Shown here piece by piece: positions 1-5,762 of a stretch of DNA of 7,367 bases (position 1 is the stretch's first letter; each line of letters starts with the position of its first letter). A program made the position numbers and the translations under genes. The DNA comes from UBA7657 sp049653045 (GTDB lineage: Bacteria > Pseudomonadota > Alphaproteobacteria > Micavibrionales > Micavibrionaceae). Where the stretch lies: NCBI GenBank assembly GCA_049653045.1, contig JBASFN010000032.1, positions 1-7,367 on the forward strand, in the 5' to 3' direction. Below the pieces are notes generated by a model that saw only the letters and a list, made by a program, of their open reading frames with translations, made no database searches and had not been told where the DNA came from.

Positions 1-229
1 GCGTCAGAAATTTCATCGCCTTGCCCGTACCGAGCAAAAGAATGTCACAATCAATAGACTGAAAACTATCGGGCTTTAAATCCTCAATGCCGGCAATATC
101 CCACCGCACAACGCCCTCAGGCGTCACAATCACCGCCGACTCGTATACAACCCCGCTGATACGAAATATCCCGCCCGCATAAGCTTGAATCACCTGCGCA
201 CCGGGGCGAATAAGCGGCGTAACATCCAT
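1..229 (-). CDS. Mth938-like domain protein (NDUFAF3/Xcc1710 family), C-terminus cut by window
   Basis: Only the first 76 codons are visible; the gene runs off the left edge. The start ATG at 229-227 lies 5 bp after the secF stop, which suggests co-transcription and perhaps translational coupling. The visible protein begins MDVTPLIRPGAQVIQAYAGG and continues with GIFRISGVVYESAVIVTPEG, VVRWDI near residues 40-45 and DILLLGTGKAMKF near residues 62-74. This matches the small alpha/beta Mth938 fold, whose members are about 110-130 residues and show the same 'Y-G-G-F-x-I-x-G' opening and 'LLLGTG' strand-turn. The mitochondrial relative NDUFAF3 is an assembly factor for respiratory complex I. The bacterial role is not established, but placement directly after secDF is conserved in alphaproteobacteria. 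Family assignment is from recognised sequence pattern; function is inference. Confidence 0.85.
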   Translation of the reverse strand, partial: MDVTPLIRPGAQVIQAYAGGIFRISGVVYESAVIVTPEGVVRWDIAGIEDLKPDSFQSIDCDILLLGTGKAMKFLT

Positions 230-234
230 CGTGG

Positions 235-1188
235 CTAAACGGCTTCCGCCACAGCGTCAGGACTTTCACGATCCGGACGAAGCTTCAGGTAATAAAGCGA
301 CGGCGCAGACACGAAATAGGACGAGTGCGTTCCGATCACAATCCCAAAGAACAATGCCGACACGAAACTACGGATCACCTCGCCGCCAAACAGCCACAAG
401 GCCAGCAAGGCCAGCAATGTCGATCCCGATGTCATCAAGGTGCGGGGCAATGTGGAGTTAATCGAATAATTGATAATGTCCTTCATGGGCATTTTCTTAT
501 ACTTACGGAGCGTCTCACGAACCCGGTCAAAAATAATCACGGTTTCGTTGATCGAATATCCGGCCACCAGCAAAATCGCGGCCAAAGTAGACAAATCAAA
601 ATGCATCTGGGTCAAGGAAAACAGCCCCAAAATCCCAACCACGTCATGGAGGAGTGCCAACATCGACCCCACGCCATACTGCCAGTTAAACCGGAACCAG
701 ATATAAGCCATGATCCCGCTCATAGCGACCAAAACGGCCATCAACCCGGCGCGCTTCAATTCCTTACCCACCTGCGGGCCGACAAATTCCGTGCGGCGAT
801 AATCGACCTTGCCCTCGCCAAATTCCGCGTTCAACGACCCCTGAACCTTTTCAATTGCGGCCTTTTGCGCGGCGGCAACATCGTCGCCCGCCTGCTGCGG
901 CATACGGATCAGCAAATTATCCGGCGCACCAAATTCCTGAATGGAAATATCCCCTAACTTCAATTCCTTCAACACCTCGCGCAGATGCGGCAAATCGGGC
1001 TGCGTCGCGGTTTTCACCTCGATCACCGTCCCGCCGACGAAATCAATCCCGAAATTCAAACCCTTCACACTCATGCAAAAAGTCGATCCGCCGATGATAA
1101 TCAAGCTGGCAATAAACGCGTAAAACCGATGCCCGAAGAAATCAATCTTCAGATTAGCCGGAACCAGTTCAATAAATTTTATAATCAT
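235..1188 (-). CDS. secF: Protein translocase subunit SecF
   Basis: SecF pairs with SecD in the inner membrane and uses the proton motive force to pull translocating proteins out of the SecYEG channel on the periplasmic side. The 317-residue length is normal. Family signatures are in order: first membrane segment about residues 22-41, the GLNFGIDFVGG motif at 43-53, a periplasmic P4-type region at about 55-145 ending in FVGPQVGKEL (135-144), then five membrane segments. Conserved core elements include D182 in LLHDVVG, AGYSINETVIIFDRVRE (209-225), TLPRTLMTS (247-255) and GTHSSYF (286-292). The ATG at 1188-1186 has an AAAGG motif (1199-1203) 10 nt upstream. The gene is separated from secD by 147 bp containing a large inverted repeat, which is unusual because the pair is normally tightly linked. 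The stop is 5 bp before the Mth938 gene. Confidence 0.97.
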   Translation of the reverse strand: MIIKFIELVPANLKIDFFGHRFYAFIASLIIIGGSTFCMSVKGLNFGIDFVGGTVIEVKTATQPDLPHLREVLKELKLGDISIQEFGAPDNLLIRMPQQAGDDVAAAQKAAIEKVQGSLNAEFGEGKVDYRRTEFVGPQVGKELKRAGLMAVLVAMSGIMAYIWFRFNWQYGVGSMLALLHDVVGILGLFSLTQMHFDLSTLAAILLVAGYSINETVIIFDRVRETLRKYKKMPMKDIINYSINSTLPRTLMTSGSTLLALLALWLFGGEVIRSFVSALFFGIVIGTHSSYFVSAPSLYYLKLRPDRESPDAVAEAV

Positions 1189-1201
1189 AGTTTTATTGCC
1201 T

Positions 1202-1325
1202 TTATAAAAACAAAAATAAAAAGTCGTTCACGCAAAGACCTCAAAGGCAAAAAAGATCGCAAAGTCATTCTTCTTAAAAAAAATTGCGATCTTTGCGCCT
1301 ACTTACGCGCCCTTTGCGTGAACGA
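1202..1325 (-). terminator. Possible intrinsic terminator or attenuator downstream of secD
   Basis: In the direction of secD transcription the inverted repeat would fold as RNA into a long stem. It is followed by a U-rich run (1205-1222 on the complement: five T, A, five T, G, five T). The inner 11-bp stem is itself followed directly by further T residues (six T in a row at 1249-1254, the first three inside the stem). On the plus strand no T tract follows the stem, so the polarity fits secD/secF. It ends 13 bp before the secF start. The structure is seen in the sequence; termination activity is inference. It could equally be a processing or stability element that lets secF continue to be expressed. 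Confidence 0.45.
1224..1325. repeat. 102-bp inverted repeat built of CGCAAAG-type nonamers between secD and secF
   Basis: Outer arms TCGTTCACGCAAAG (1224-1237) and CTTTGCGTGAACGA (1312-1325) are perfect 14-bp complements. Inner arms AAAGATCGCAA (1252-1262) and TTGCGATCTTT (1284-1294) are perfect 11-bp complements, with a 21-nt loop. A further AGGC/GCCT pairing (1245-1248 with 1297-1300) lies between them. The left arm reads as four tandem nonamers at 1231-1266: CGCAAAGAC, CTCAAAGGC, AAAAAAGAT, CGCAAAGTC. The right arm, read on the minus strand, has CGCAAAGGG, CGCGTAAGT, three extra bases, then CGCAAAGAT. Nonamer repeats of this kind recur between genes in many bacterial genomes. Here two arrays face each other. 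No protein is encoded convincingly. Confidence 0.85.
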
Positions 1326-1335
1326 AACTAAAACC

Positions 1336-2883
1336 CTATACCGGAATAACCTTCGGCTTCTTCCATTTCAACCACATCAACACCATCAGCCTTGTCAGCG
1401 ACAGCGCGCAAAAATACGACGTCGCCACGCCGATACACATCGTCACGGCGAAGCCCTTAATAGGCCCTGTCCCAAACGAGAACAAGATCATCGCGGCAAT
1501 AAGCGCCGTCAGGTTCGAGTCCGTAATCGTCGTGCGGGCGCGGGAATAGCCCGTATCAATCGCCGACATAATGCTGCGCCCTGCGCGAAGTTCTTCCTTG
1601 ATCCGCTCAAACACCAAGACATTTCCATCGATGGCAAGACCAATGGTCAAAACAATCCCCGCGATCCCCGGCAAGGTCAGCGTCGCCTGCAGCGACGACA
1701 TCACCGCCAAAATCAAGGCAAGATTGATAAACAGCCCAAGCGAAGCAAAAATCCCGAACAGCCCGTAAACCAGACAGGCCATAACCACGACCAACGCCAA
1801 CCCGACCAGACAGGCCTTGCGCCCTGCCTTCACGGAATCCGACCCCAATGTCGGCCCCACGGTGCGCTCCTCCACCACCTTCATCGGCGCAGGCAGCGCC
1901 CCGGCACGGAGTAACAACGCCAGCTTGCTCGCACTCTGAATGGTGAAATTACCGGAAATTTGCCCCTGCCCGCCGCAAATCGGCTCTTGGATAACGGGCG
2001 CACTGAGCACCTCGTTATCAAGAACAATAGCAAACGGCTTATGCACATTCTGGCGCGTCACATCGCAAAAACGCCGCGCCCCTGTGTTATTCATACGAAA
2101 ACTAATGACCGTGCGACCAAACTGATCGGAGGACGGCTGCGCCGTCTCCAACATCTCACCCGTAATCATCGGCCGCCGCGCCACGGCGATCCTGCGCCCC
2201 GGCTCTTCGGCAAACGGAAAACTTTTCGTCCCGGCATCCGGCGATTCAGGAACCAGGTGAAACCCCAGCTTCGCCGTCGTCCCGATAATGGATTTCAACT
2301 GCTCGGCATTCGCGCCGGGGGCTTGAATCAGAATCCGGTTATCACCCTGACGCTGGATCAAAGGCTCGGTCGTCCCCAGTTCATCCACACGGCGGCGGAC
2401 GTTTTCAATCGACTGTGAAATGGTCTGATCGTAAATCGCCTTCATCCCGGCTTCGTTCATGGAGGCCTCAATCGTCACCCCGTCCGAGGCCGTCTCAACA
2501 TCAATATTCGGATCCAGCTTGCGGATGATCTTCCGCACCGCATCGGCATCCCCCGCCTCGCGCAAAGTCACCAGCGCGCCATTCGCAACAGAGCCAATCC
2601 GCTTATACCCAATCTTGGCATCGCGCAGTTCGGCGCGCAAATCCTGCACCATCAAATCGCCGCGCTCGCGGAACACACCGTCCACATCCACTTCATACAG
2701 CAAATGCGCGCCACCGCGCAGATCAAGCCCCAGATTAACAGTTCTACCCGGCATCCACGACGGCAGGTTCTGGTGCATCCAGTCCCGCGCCGCCGGCCCC
2801 GCCAAATTCGGCATACTGTAAAGAATACCCAAAAGGGCAACAGATAATATCGTGATTATTTTCCAGCGCGGCATAGTCAGCAT
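1336..2883 (-). CDS. secD: Protein translocase subunit SecD
   Basis: SecD is the larger subunit of the SecDF motor, with a big periplasmic head that helps complete protein export using the proton gradient. The 515-residue length is typical of alphaproteobacterial SecD. Features in order: first membrane segment about 8-28; VNLGLDLRGGAHLLYEVDV (49-67); periplasmic P1 region with ENVRRRVDELG (160-170) and QAPGA (187-191); the LLLRAGALPAP linker (323-333); EERTVGPTLG (338-347); then five membrane segments from about residue 355. The AIDGNVLVFERIKEE motif (417-431) contains the conserved Asp419 expected for proton coupling. The start MLTMPRWK at 2883 is chosen because 'M-L-x-x-x-R-W-K' is the usual N-terminus and a GAAGAG stretch precedes it; Met4 is an alternative. 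It follows yajC after 19 bp. Confidence 0.98.
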   Translation of the reverse strand: MLTMPRWKIITILSVALLGILYSMPNLAGPAARDWMHQNLPSWMPGRTVNLGLDLRGGAHLLYEVDVDGVFRERGDLMVQDLRAELRDAKIGYKRIGSVANGALVTLREAGDADAVRKIIRKLDPNIDVETASDGVTIEASMNEAGMKAIYDQTISQSIENVRRRVDELGTTEPLIQRQGDNRILIQAPGANAEQLKSIIGTTAKLGFHLVPESPDAGTKSFPFAEEPGRRIAVARRPMITGEMLETAQPSSDQFGRTVISFRMNNTGARRFCDVTRQNVHKPFAIVLDNEVLSAPVIQEPICGGQGQISGNFTIQSASKLALLLRAGALPAPMKVVEERTVGPTLGSDSVKAGRKACLVGLALVVVMACLVYGLFGIFASLGLFINLALILAVMSSLQATLTLPGIAGIVLTIGLAIDGNVLVFERIKEELRAGRSIMSAIDTGYSRARTTITDSNLTALIAAMILFSFGTGPIKGFAVTMCIGVATSYFCALSLTRLMVLMWLKWKKPKVIPV

Positions 2884-2902
2884 GATGATTTACTCTTCTT
2901 TT

Positions 2903-3292
2903 TTAGCCTTTGGCTTTCTCATTTGATTTTGGATCGTTGGCGGGCTTCCCCCGCAAAATTTTATCGCTGCGCCCTTGAATCGAAGAACGCAAAACACTCA
3001 CCTTTACCCCACCGCCAAGATCGACCACCGCTTCCTCGTCATTGACGATTTTATCGAGCGTGCCGATAAACCCGCCGCCCGTCACAACCCGGTCACCTTT
3101 CTTAAGGCCGGATAACATCGTGCTGTGCTCCTTGAACCGGCGTTGCTGCGGCAGAATCAACAAAACATAAAACAACAGGGCAAATACAATAATCATCCCG
3201 ACATTCCAGAGGAAAACCTCCGTCGAGGATGGAACCTCCGGCATCGCCACTGGCGCGGCCTCTATCGCCGCATAAGCTTTTGAAATCAGCAT
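2903..3292 (-). CDS. yajC: Preprotein translocase subunit YajC
   Basis: YajC is a small single-span inner-membrane protein that associates with SecDF and the Sec translocon. The 129 residues fit the family (about 85-150). A short periplasmic N-terminus is followed by one membrane segment at about 27-47 (VFLWNVGMIIVFALLFYVLLI), then the signature LPQQRRFKEH (47-56), GLKKGDRVVTGGGFIGTL (62-79) and a charged cytoplasmic tail ending NEKAKG. The start at 3292 has an excellent ribosome binding sequence, AGGAGCAGGAAG, just upstream. secD begins 19 bp after its stop, so yajC-secD are clearly co-transcribed. An 86-bp gap separates it from the upstream membrane-protein gene, leaving room for its own promoter. 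Confidence 0.96.
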   Translation of the reverse strand: MLISKAYAAIEAAPVAMPEVPSSTEVFLWNVGMIIVFALLFYVLLILPQQRRFKEHSTMLSGLKKGDRVVTGGGFIGTLDKIVNDEEAVVDLGGGVKVSVLRSSIQGRSDKILRGKPANDPKSNEKAKG

Positions 3293-3321
3293 CTTCCTGC
3301 TCCTAATCTTGAATGGGGCAG

Positions 3322-3349
3322 ACTATAACCACTTACCCCCTAAAAACAA
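3322..3349 (-). promoter_or_regulatory. Candidate promoter for yajC-secD
   Basis: On the minus strand TATAGT (3327-3322) matches the -10 consensus at 5 of 6 positions. It lies 16 bp downstream of TTGTTT (3349-3344), a weak -35 matching 3 of 6. Transcription would begin near 3315, giving a leader of roughly 23 nt that contains the yajC ribosome binding site. The -35 overlaps a small imperfect stem, ACCCC/GGGGT (3335-3339 with 3350-3354). This is a pattern match only; read-through from upstream genes is equally possible. Confidence 0.3.
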
Positions 3350-3378
3350 GGGGTGGAGCCGCCCGCTTCACAATGTTC

Positions 3379-3831
3379 TTAATAACTCGCCCGGAGGAGC
3401 TTTAAAAGCAACCATCCGCCGAGGATCATCACCATAAAAACGACAATAAACGACACCTGCGTCGCCATCCATACCTTGCTGAATTCCGCCGCCAGATAAG
3501 CCACAAAGGGAATAAACAGAATCAACCCGGCCACGGGATAAAGATACCCATAAACCCGCACCTGCCCCGGCTCTTTCTTCCTGTAAATAACGTTAAAAAC
3601 ATCCCCCTCCTGCGGATGACCAAGATAATACCCCATATGGGTAATACGCCCCGCCCGCGCCCGCATGGCCTTCCCTTCGGACGTTTCATACGCCAAAACA
3701 GGCCACCCCTTTTCAAAAGCTTCTATCCTGGCCGATACGATATACCCGGTCAAAAACCACAGGAGAAAATCAAACAGCAGCCACGCCCCAACCAGCGCGC
3801 ACAAAACCGCAACCCCTAAAAAAACAATCAT
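3379..3831 (-). CDS. Small membrane protein resembling DUF3592
   Basis: A 150-residue protein with one N-terminal membrane segment (about 2-28), a soluble domain of about 65 residues, and two further membrane segments (about 96-116 and 123-146). The soluble part resembles DUF3592: a conserved-looking RITHMGYYLGHPQEGDVFNV stretch (62-81) followed by IYRKKEPGQVRVYGYLYP, as in the 'GD-x-V-x-V-x-Y-x-P' turn of that family. Molecular function is unknown. Its ATG overlaps the M23 gene stop in an ATGA arrangement (3831-3828), and its ribosome binding site GAGGGGGG lies inside the last codons of that gene, so the two are probably translationally coupled. This position, between the M23 lipoprotein and yajC, is not part of the cluster core I know. 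Family match is moderately sure; a role in envelope maintenance is only inferred from context. Confidence 0.8.
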   Translation of the reverse strand: MIVFLGVAVLCALVGAWLLFDFLLWFLTGYIVSARIEAFEKGWPVLAYETSEGKAMRARAGRITHMGYYLGHPQEGDVFNVIYRKKEPGQVRVYGYLYPVAGLILFIPFVAYLAAEFSKVWMATQVSFIVVFMVMILGGWLLLKLLRASY

Positions 3832-4883
3832 ACGCCCCCCTCGAAATAGAGCTTGGGATTCAAAGCCTCGGTTCCGCGCCGCACTTCAAAATGGAGTTGG
3901 GGCGAATCGACCGACCCGCTCGATCCGACCGTACCGATACTCTGCCCACGCTTGATCGTCTCCCCGCGCTTAATCAGCAACCGATCCATATGGGCATAGG
4001 CCGTCATCCATTTATCCTGATGGCGAATAATGACCAGATTGCCCGATGCCTCCAAGTCATTTCCTGCATAAACGATCACCCCGTTTTCGGCGGCGCGCAC
4101 CGGCGTCCCTCTTGGGGCTTGTATGTTGACGCCATCATTATGCAGACCATCCTTTTTCGGGCCATAGGCGGAAATAATTTTCCCCTCAACGGGTTTCAGG
4201 AATTTCGACGATGCGCGTTTTGGAACCTTGGCCGTGATGGGTGTTTTTTTCGGCGGCGGCTCGGGCGCGGCCTCAACCACCTTCACCTCGGGCGGCGGTA
4301 AAACCTCTTTCACAACAACCGGAGGGGATACCACCCCGCCCCCCACTTTCGGCGGAATAGCCGGAAACGGGCGCGCGGCAGGCGACACAACAGGCCGCGC
4401 AGCAGGTTTCACCATCTCCCTTGATTTAATTTTCTCCCCTTGCGCGATCACAACCGCCTCGGTTTTCCGCGTCAAGGTCGGCAGCCGCAACACCTCATCC
4501 CCCTTAAGGGAATAAGGAGCCTTCAAACCGTTCAACTTCGCAATATCAGATGTCGGCACGCTAAACAGGCGCGACACGGAGTAAAGAGTATCACCAGGGC
4601 GGGCGCGATACTGCCTCGGCGGCGGCAGGCGCAAACGCTGACCGGGCGTCAGATCAAACGGCGGAGCCATCCCATTCACCGCCGCAATATCCCGCATCGC
4701 CAGTTGGTAACGCTGGGATATATTCCACAAAGTCTCGTTACCAACGACCGTATGAACCCCCGCACTGCCCTCGCCTTGCGTCGAGCCATACAGCGTCACC
4801 GGCGCCGGAACCTGAAACTTGTTACAGGCGGCGAGAAGAAACAGGGTGAAAAACAGACATCGGATGAAAAGCGGTTTGCTCAT
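3828..4883 (-). CDS. NlpD-like lipoprotein: two LysM domains plus LytM/M23 peptidase-like domain
   Basis: From the ATG at 4883 the protein has 351 residues. It opens with a lipoprotein signal peptide ending in the lipobox LLAAC, with Cys20 as the lipidated residue. Two LysM peptidoglycan-binding domains follow (about 43-86 and 92-135), then a Pro/Val/Lys-rich linker (about 157-220) and a LytM/M23 domain (about 228-345). In that domain YAHMD (296-300) and QLHFEVR (329-335) carry the later catalytic and zinc-binding histidines. The usual H-x-x-x-D pair is replaced by N249-x-x-x-N253 in LHNDGVNIQAPRGTPV, although His248 is adjacent. This suggests reduced or absent hydrolase activity and an NlpD/EnvC-like role activating amidases, but this is inference. 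A GTG start at 4913 would lengthen the N-terminus by ten residues and weaken the signal peptide, so the ATG is preferred. No strong ribosome binding site precedes it. Confidence 0.93.
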   Translation of the reverse strand: MSKPLFIRCLFFTLFLLAACNKFQVPAPVTLYGSTQGEGSAGVHTVVGNETLWNISQRYQLAMRDIAAVNGMAPPFDLTPGQRLRLPPPRQYRARPGDTLYSVSRLFSVPTSDIAKLNGLKAPYSLKGDEVLRLPTLTRKTEAVVIAQGEKIKSREMVKPAARPVVSPAARPFPAIPPKVGGGVVSPPVVVKEVLPPPEVKVVEAAPEPPPKKTPITAKVPKRASSKFLKPVEGKIISAYGPKKDGLHNDGVNIQAPRGTPVRAAENGVIVYAGNDLEASGNLVIIRHQDKWMTAYAHMDRLLIKRGETIKRGQSIGTVGSSGSVDSPQLHFEVRRGTEALNPKLYFEGGV

Positions 4884-4897
4884 TGCCAAAATTTTAT

Positions 4898-4938
4898 ACC
4901 GATTACCGATCACCGTCCACCGATTACCGACAACCGCC
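4898..4938. repeat. Tandem 21-bp direct repeat in the pcm-M23 spacer
   Basis: Two adjacent units start with an identical 12-mer, ACCGATTACCGA, at 4898-4909 and 4919-4930. Aligned over 21 bases (4898-4918 and 4919-4939) they match at 17 positions. Each unit itself contains an ACCGATT/ACCGA(T/C) sub-repeat. The second copy runs into the pcm stop codon (4940-4938), and the first ends close to a TATAAAAT stretch 14 bp before the M23 gene ATG. The pair fills most of the 54-bp spacer. Its role is unknown. Confidence 0.7.
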
Positions 4939-5612
4939 TACGCTGCTTCTTCCCCACCCGCGATATCGGGCAGCAAGGGCACGAATCGCACGGGCATCAG
5001 GTCTTTCAACGCATAGGTATCCTCAGATTCCCTTTTATACCGCCGCAACACCTGCTCACCATTTTGCCCGACAGGAATGACCATAATCCCGCCGATTTTT
5101 AACTGGTCGAACAACGCCTGTGGCGGCTTATCGCGGGCGGCGGCGGTCACGATAATTTTATCGAACGGAGCCTGATCGGTATTATTGATCTTTGGCCATC
5201 CCAACATCCCATCCGCCGCAATCGCCGTCACATTCCGGATTTTGAGTTCATCCAACCGCTTTTCCGCGTCGATCAACAGCGGCTTATGCCGCTCAATCGT
5301 ATAAACCCGGCGGCAGAGTTTCGCCAAAACCGCCGTCTGATACCCGCACCCCGTCCCAATCTCCAATACCTTGTCCCGGTCATTCAATTCCAACGCCGCC
5401 GTCATCGCCGCCACGACTAAGGGCTGGCTGATCGTCTGCCCCCGCCCGATCGGCAAGGCAATATCGTCCCACGCCTGATCGACGACGCTGGCCGGCACAA
5501 ATTTTTCGCGGGGCACTTTTTCAATCGCCCCCAACACATTCATATCCGTAATCCCCTTGTTCCGGAGATACATAATAAGCCGAATGCGTTTATTGGTATC
5601 TTGCGTGTTCAT
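4938..5612 (-). CDS. pcm: Protein-L-isoaspartate O-methyltransferase
   Basis: Pcm methylates abnormal L-isoaspartyl residues with S-adenosylmethionine so that they can revert to normal aspartyl bonds; it is a cytoplasmic repair enzyme. The 224-residue form starting MNTQDTNKR at 5612 fits the family (about 205-225). Signatures: VPREKFVP (33-40), ALPIGRGQTISQP (52-64) including the conserved GQTIS segment, the SAM-binding motif I VLEIGTGCGYQTAVLA (82-97), YTIER (104-108), FDKIIVTAA (150-158) and the C-terminal VRFVPLL (208-214). A GGGGAGAG ribosome binding sequence lies immediately upstream of this ATG. The frame stays open upstream to 5711, but that part is the palindromic repeat and is not coding. 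In many alphaproteobacteria pcm follows surE; here it follows serS with only a repeat element between. Confidence 0.96.
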   Translation of the reverse strand: MNTQDTNKRIRLIMYLRNKGITDMNVLGAIEKVPREKFVPASVVDQAWDDIALPIGRGQTISQPLVVAAMTAALELNDRDKVLEIGTGCGYQTAVLAKLCRRVYTIERHKPLLIDAEKRLDELKIRNVTAIAADGMLGWPKINNTDQAPFDKIIVTAAARDKPPQALFDQLKIGGIMVIPVGQNGEQVLRRYKRESEDTYALKDLMPVRFVPLLPDIAGGEEAA

Positions 5613-5620
5613 ACTCTCCC

Positions 5621-5760
5621 CACAACCGTCATCCCCTCTCCAGAGCCGCCATCCCCCCCGCCCCCACACAACCATCATCCCCCGGCTTGTCCGGGGGATC
5701 CATTCCTCCACCCGCGCAAGCGTATGGATGGATCACCCGCATAAAGCGGGTGATGACGAT
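5621..5760. repeat. Composite palindromic repeat element between serS and pcm
   Basis: Two perfect hairpins of equal geometry lie here: ATCCCCCGG / CCGGGGGAT (5677-5685 with 5691-5699, loop CTTGT) and ATCACCCGC / GCGGGTGAT (5732-5740 with 5746-5754, loop ATAAA). Each has a 9-bp stem and a 5-nt loop. Inner flanks GGGATCCAT (5695-5703) and ATGGATCAC (5726-5734) are near-complements, so the whole is one long imperfect palindrome. A direct repeat CACAACC(G/A)TCATCCCC occurs at 5621-5636 and 5667-5682, matching at 15 of 16 positions, as if the element's end had been duplicated. The pattern resembles the small GTCATCCCC...GGGGATCC intergenic repeats common in alphaproteobacteria. Read as RNA downstream of serS it could protect or end the transcript, but no T tract follows either stem. 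Confidence 0.8.
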
Positions 5761-5762
5761 AA

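Noticed and set aside
1224..1325. CRISPR array or tRNA in the secD-secF spacer
   Set aside because: The units are 9 bases long without spacers, and the fold is one long stem, not a cloverleaf.
985..1914. Long plus-strand open frame (about 309 codons) opposite secF, the spacer and secD
   Set aside because: It is antisense to two certain genes and crosses the inverted repeat. The translation is rich in Arg, His, Gln and Pro with no recognisable domain, as expected for a shadow frame.
3335..3354. Terminator after the DUF3592-like gene
   Set aside because: The stem is only about 5 bp with a 10-nt loop and is followed by AAGTGG, not a T run, on the sense strand.
4884..4913. GTG start for the M23 lipoprotein, ten residues upstream
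   Set aside because: It would put charged residues ahead of an otherwise compact lipoprotein signal peptide and overlap the tandem repeat. The ATG at 4883 gives Cys20 at the usual lipobox position.
4440..5102. Plus-strand open frame of about 220 codons opposite the M23 gene and pcm
   Set aside because: Antisense to two well-supported genes, composition typical of a shadow frame, and no ribosome binding site or homology that I recognise.
5613..5711. N-terminal extension of pcm starting MEEWIPRTSRG
   Set aside because: The extension is translated palindromic repeat. The family N-terminus and a good ribosome binding site place the start at 5612.
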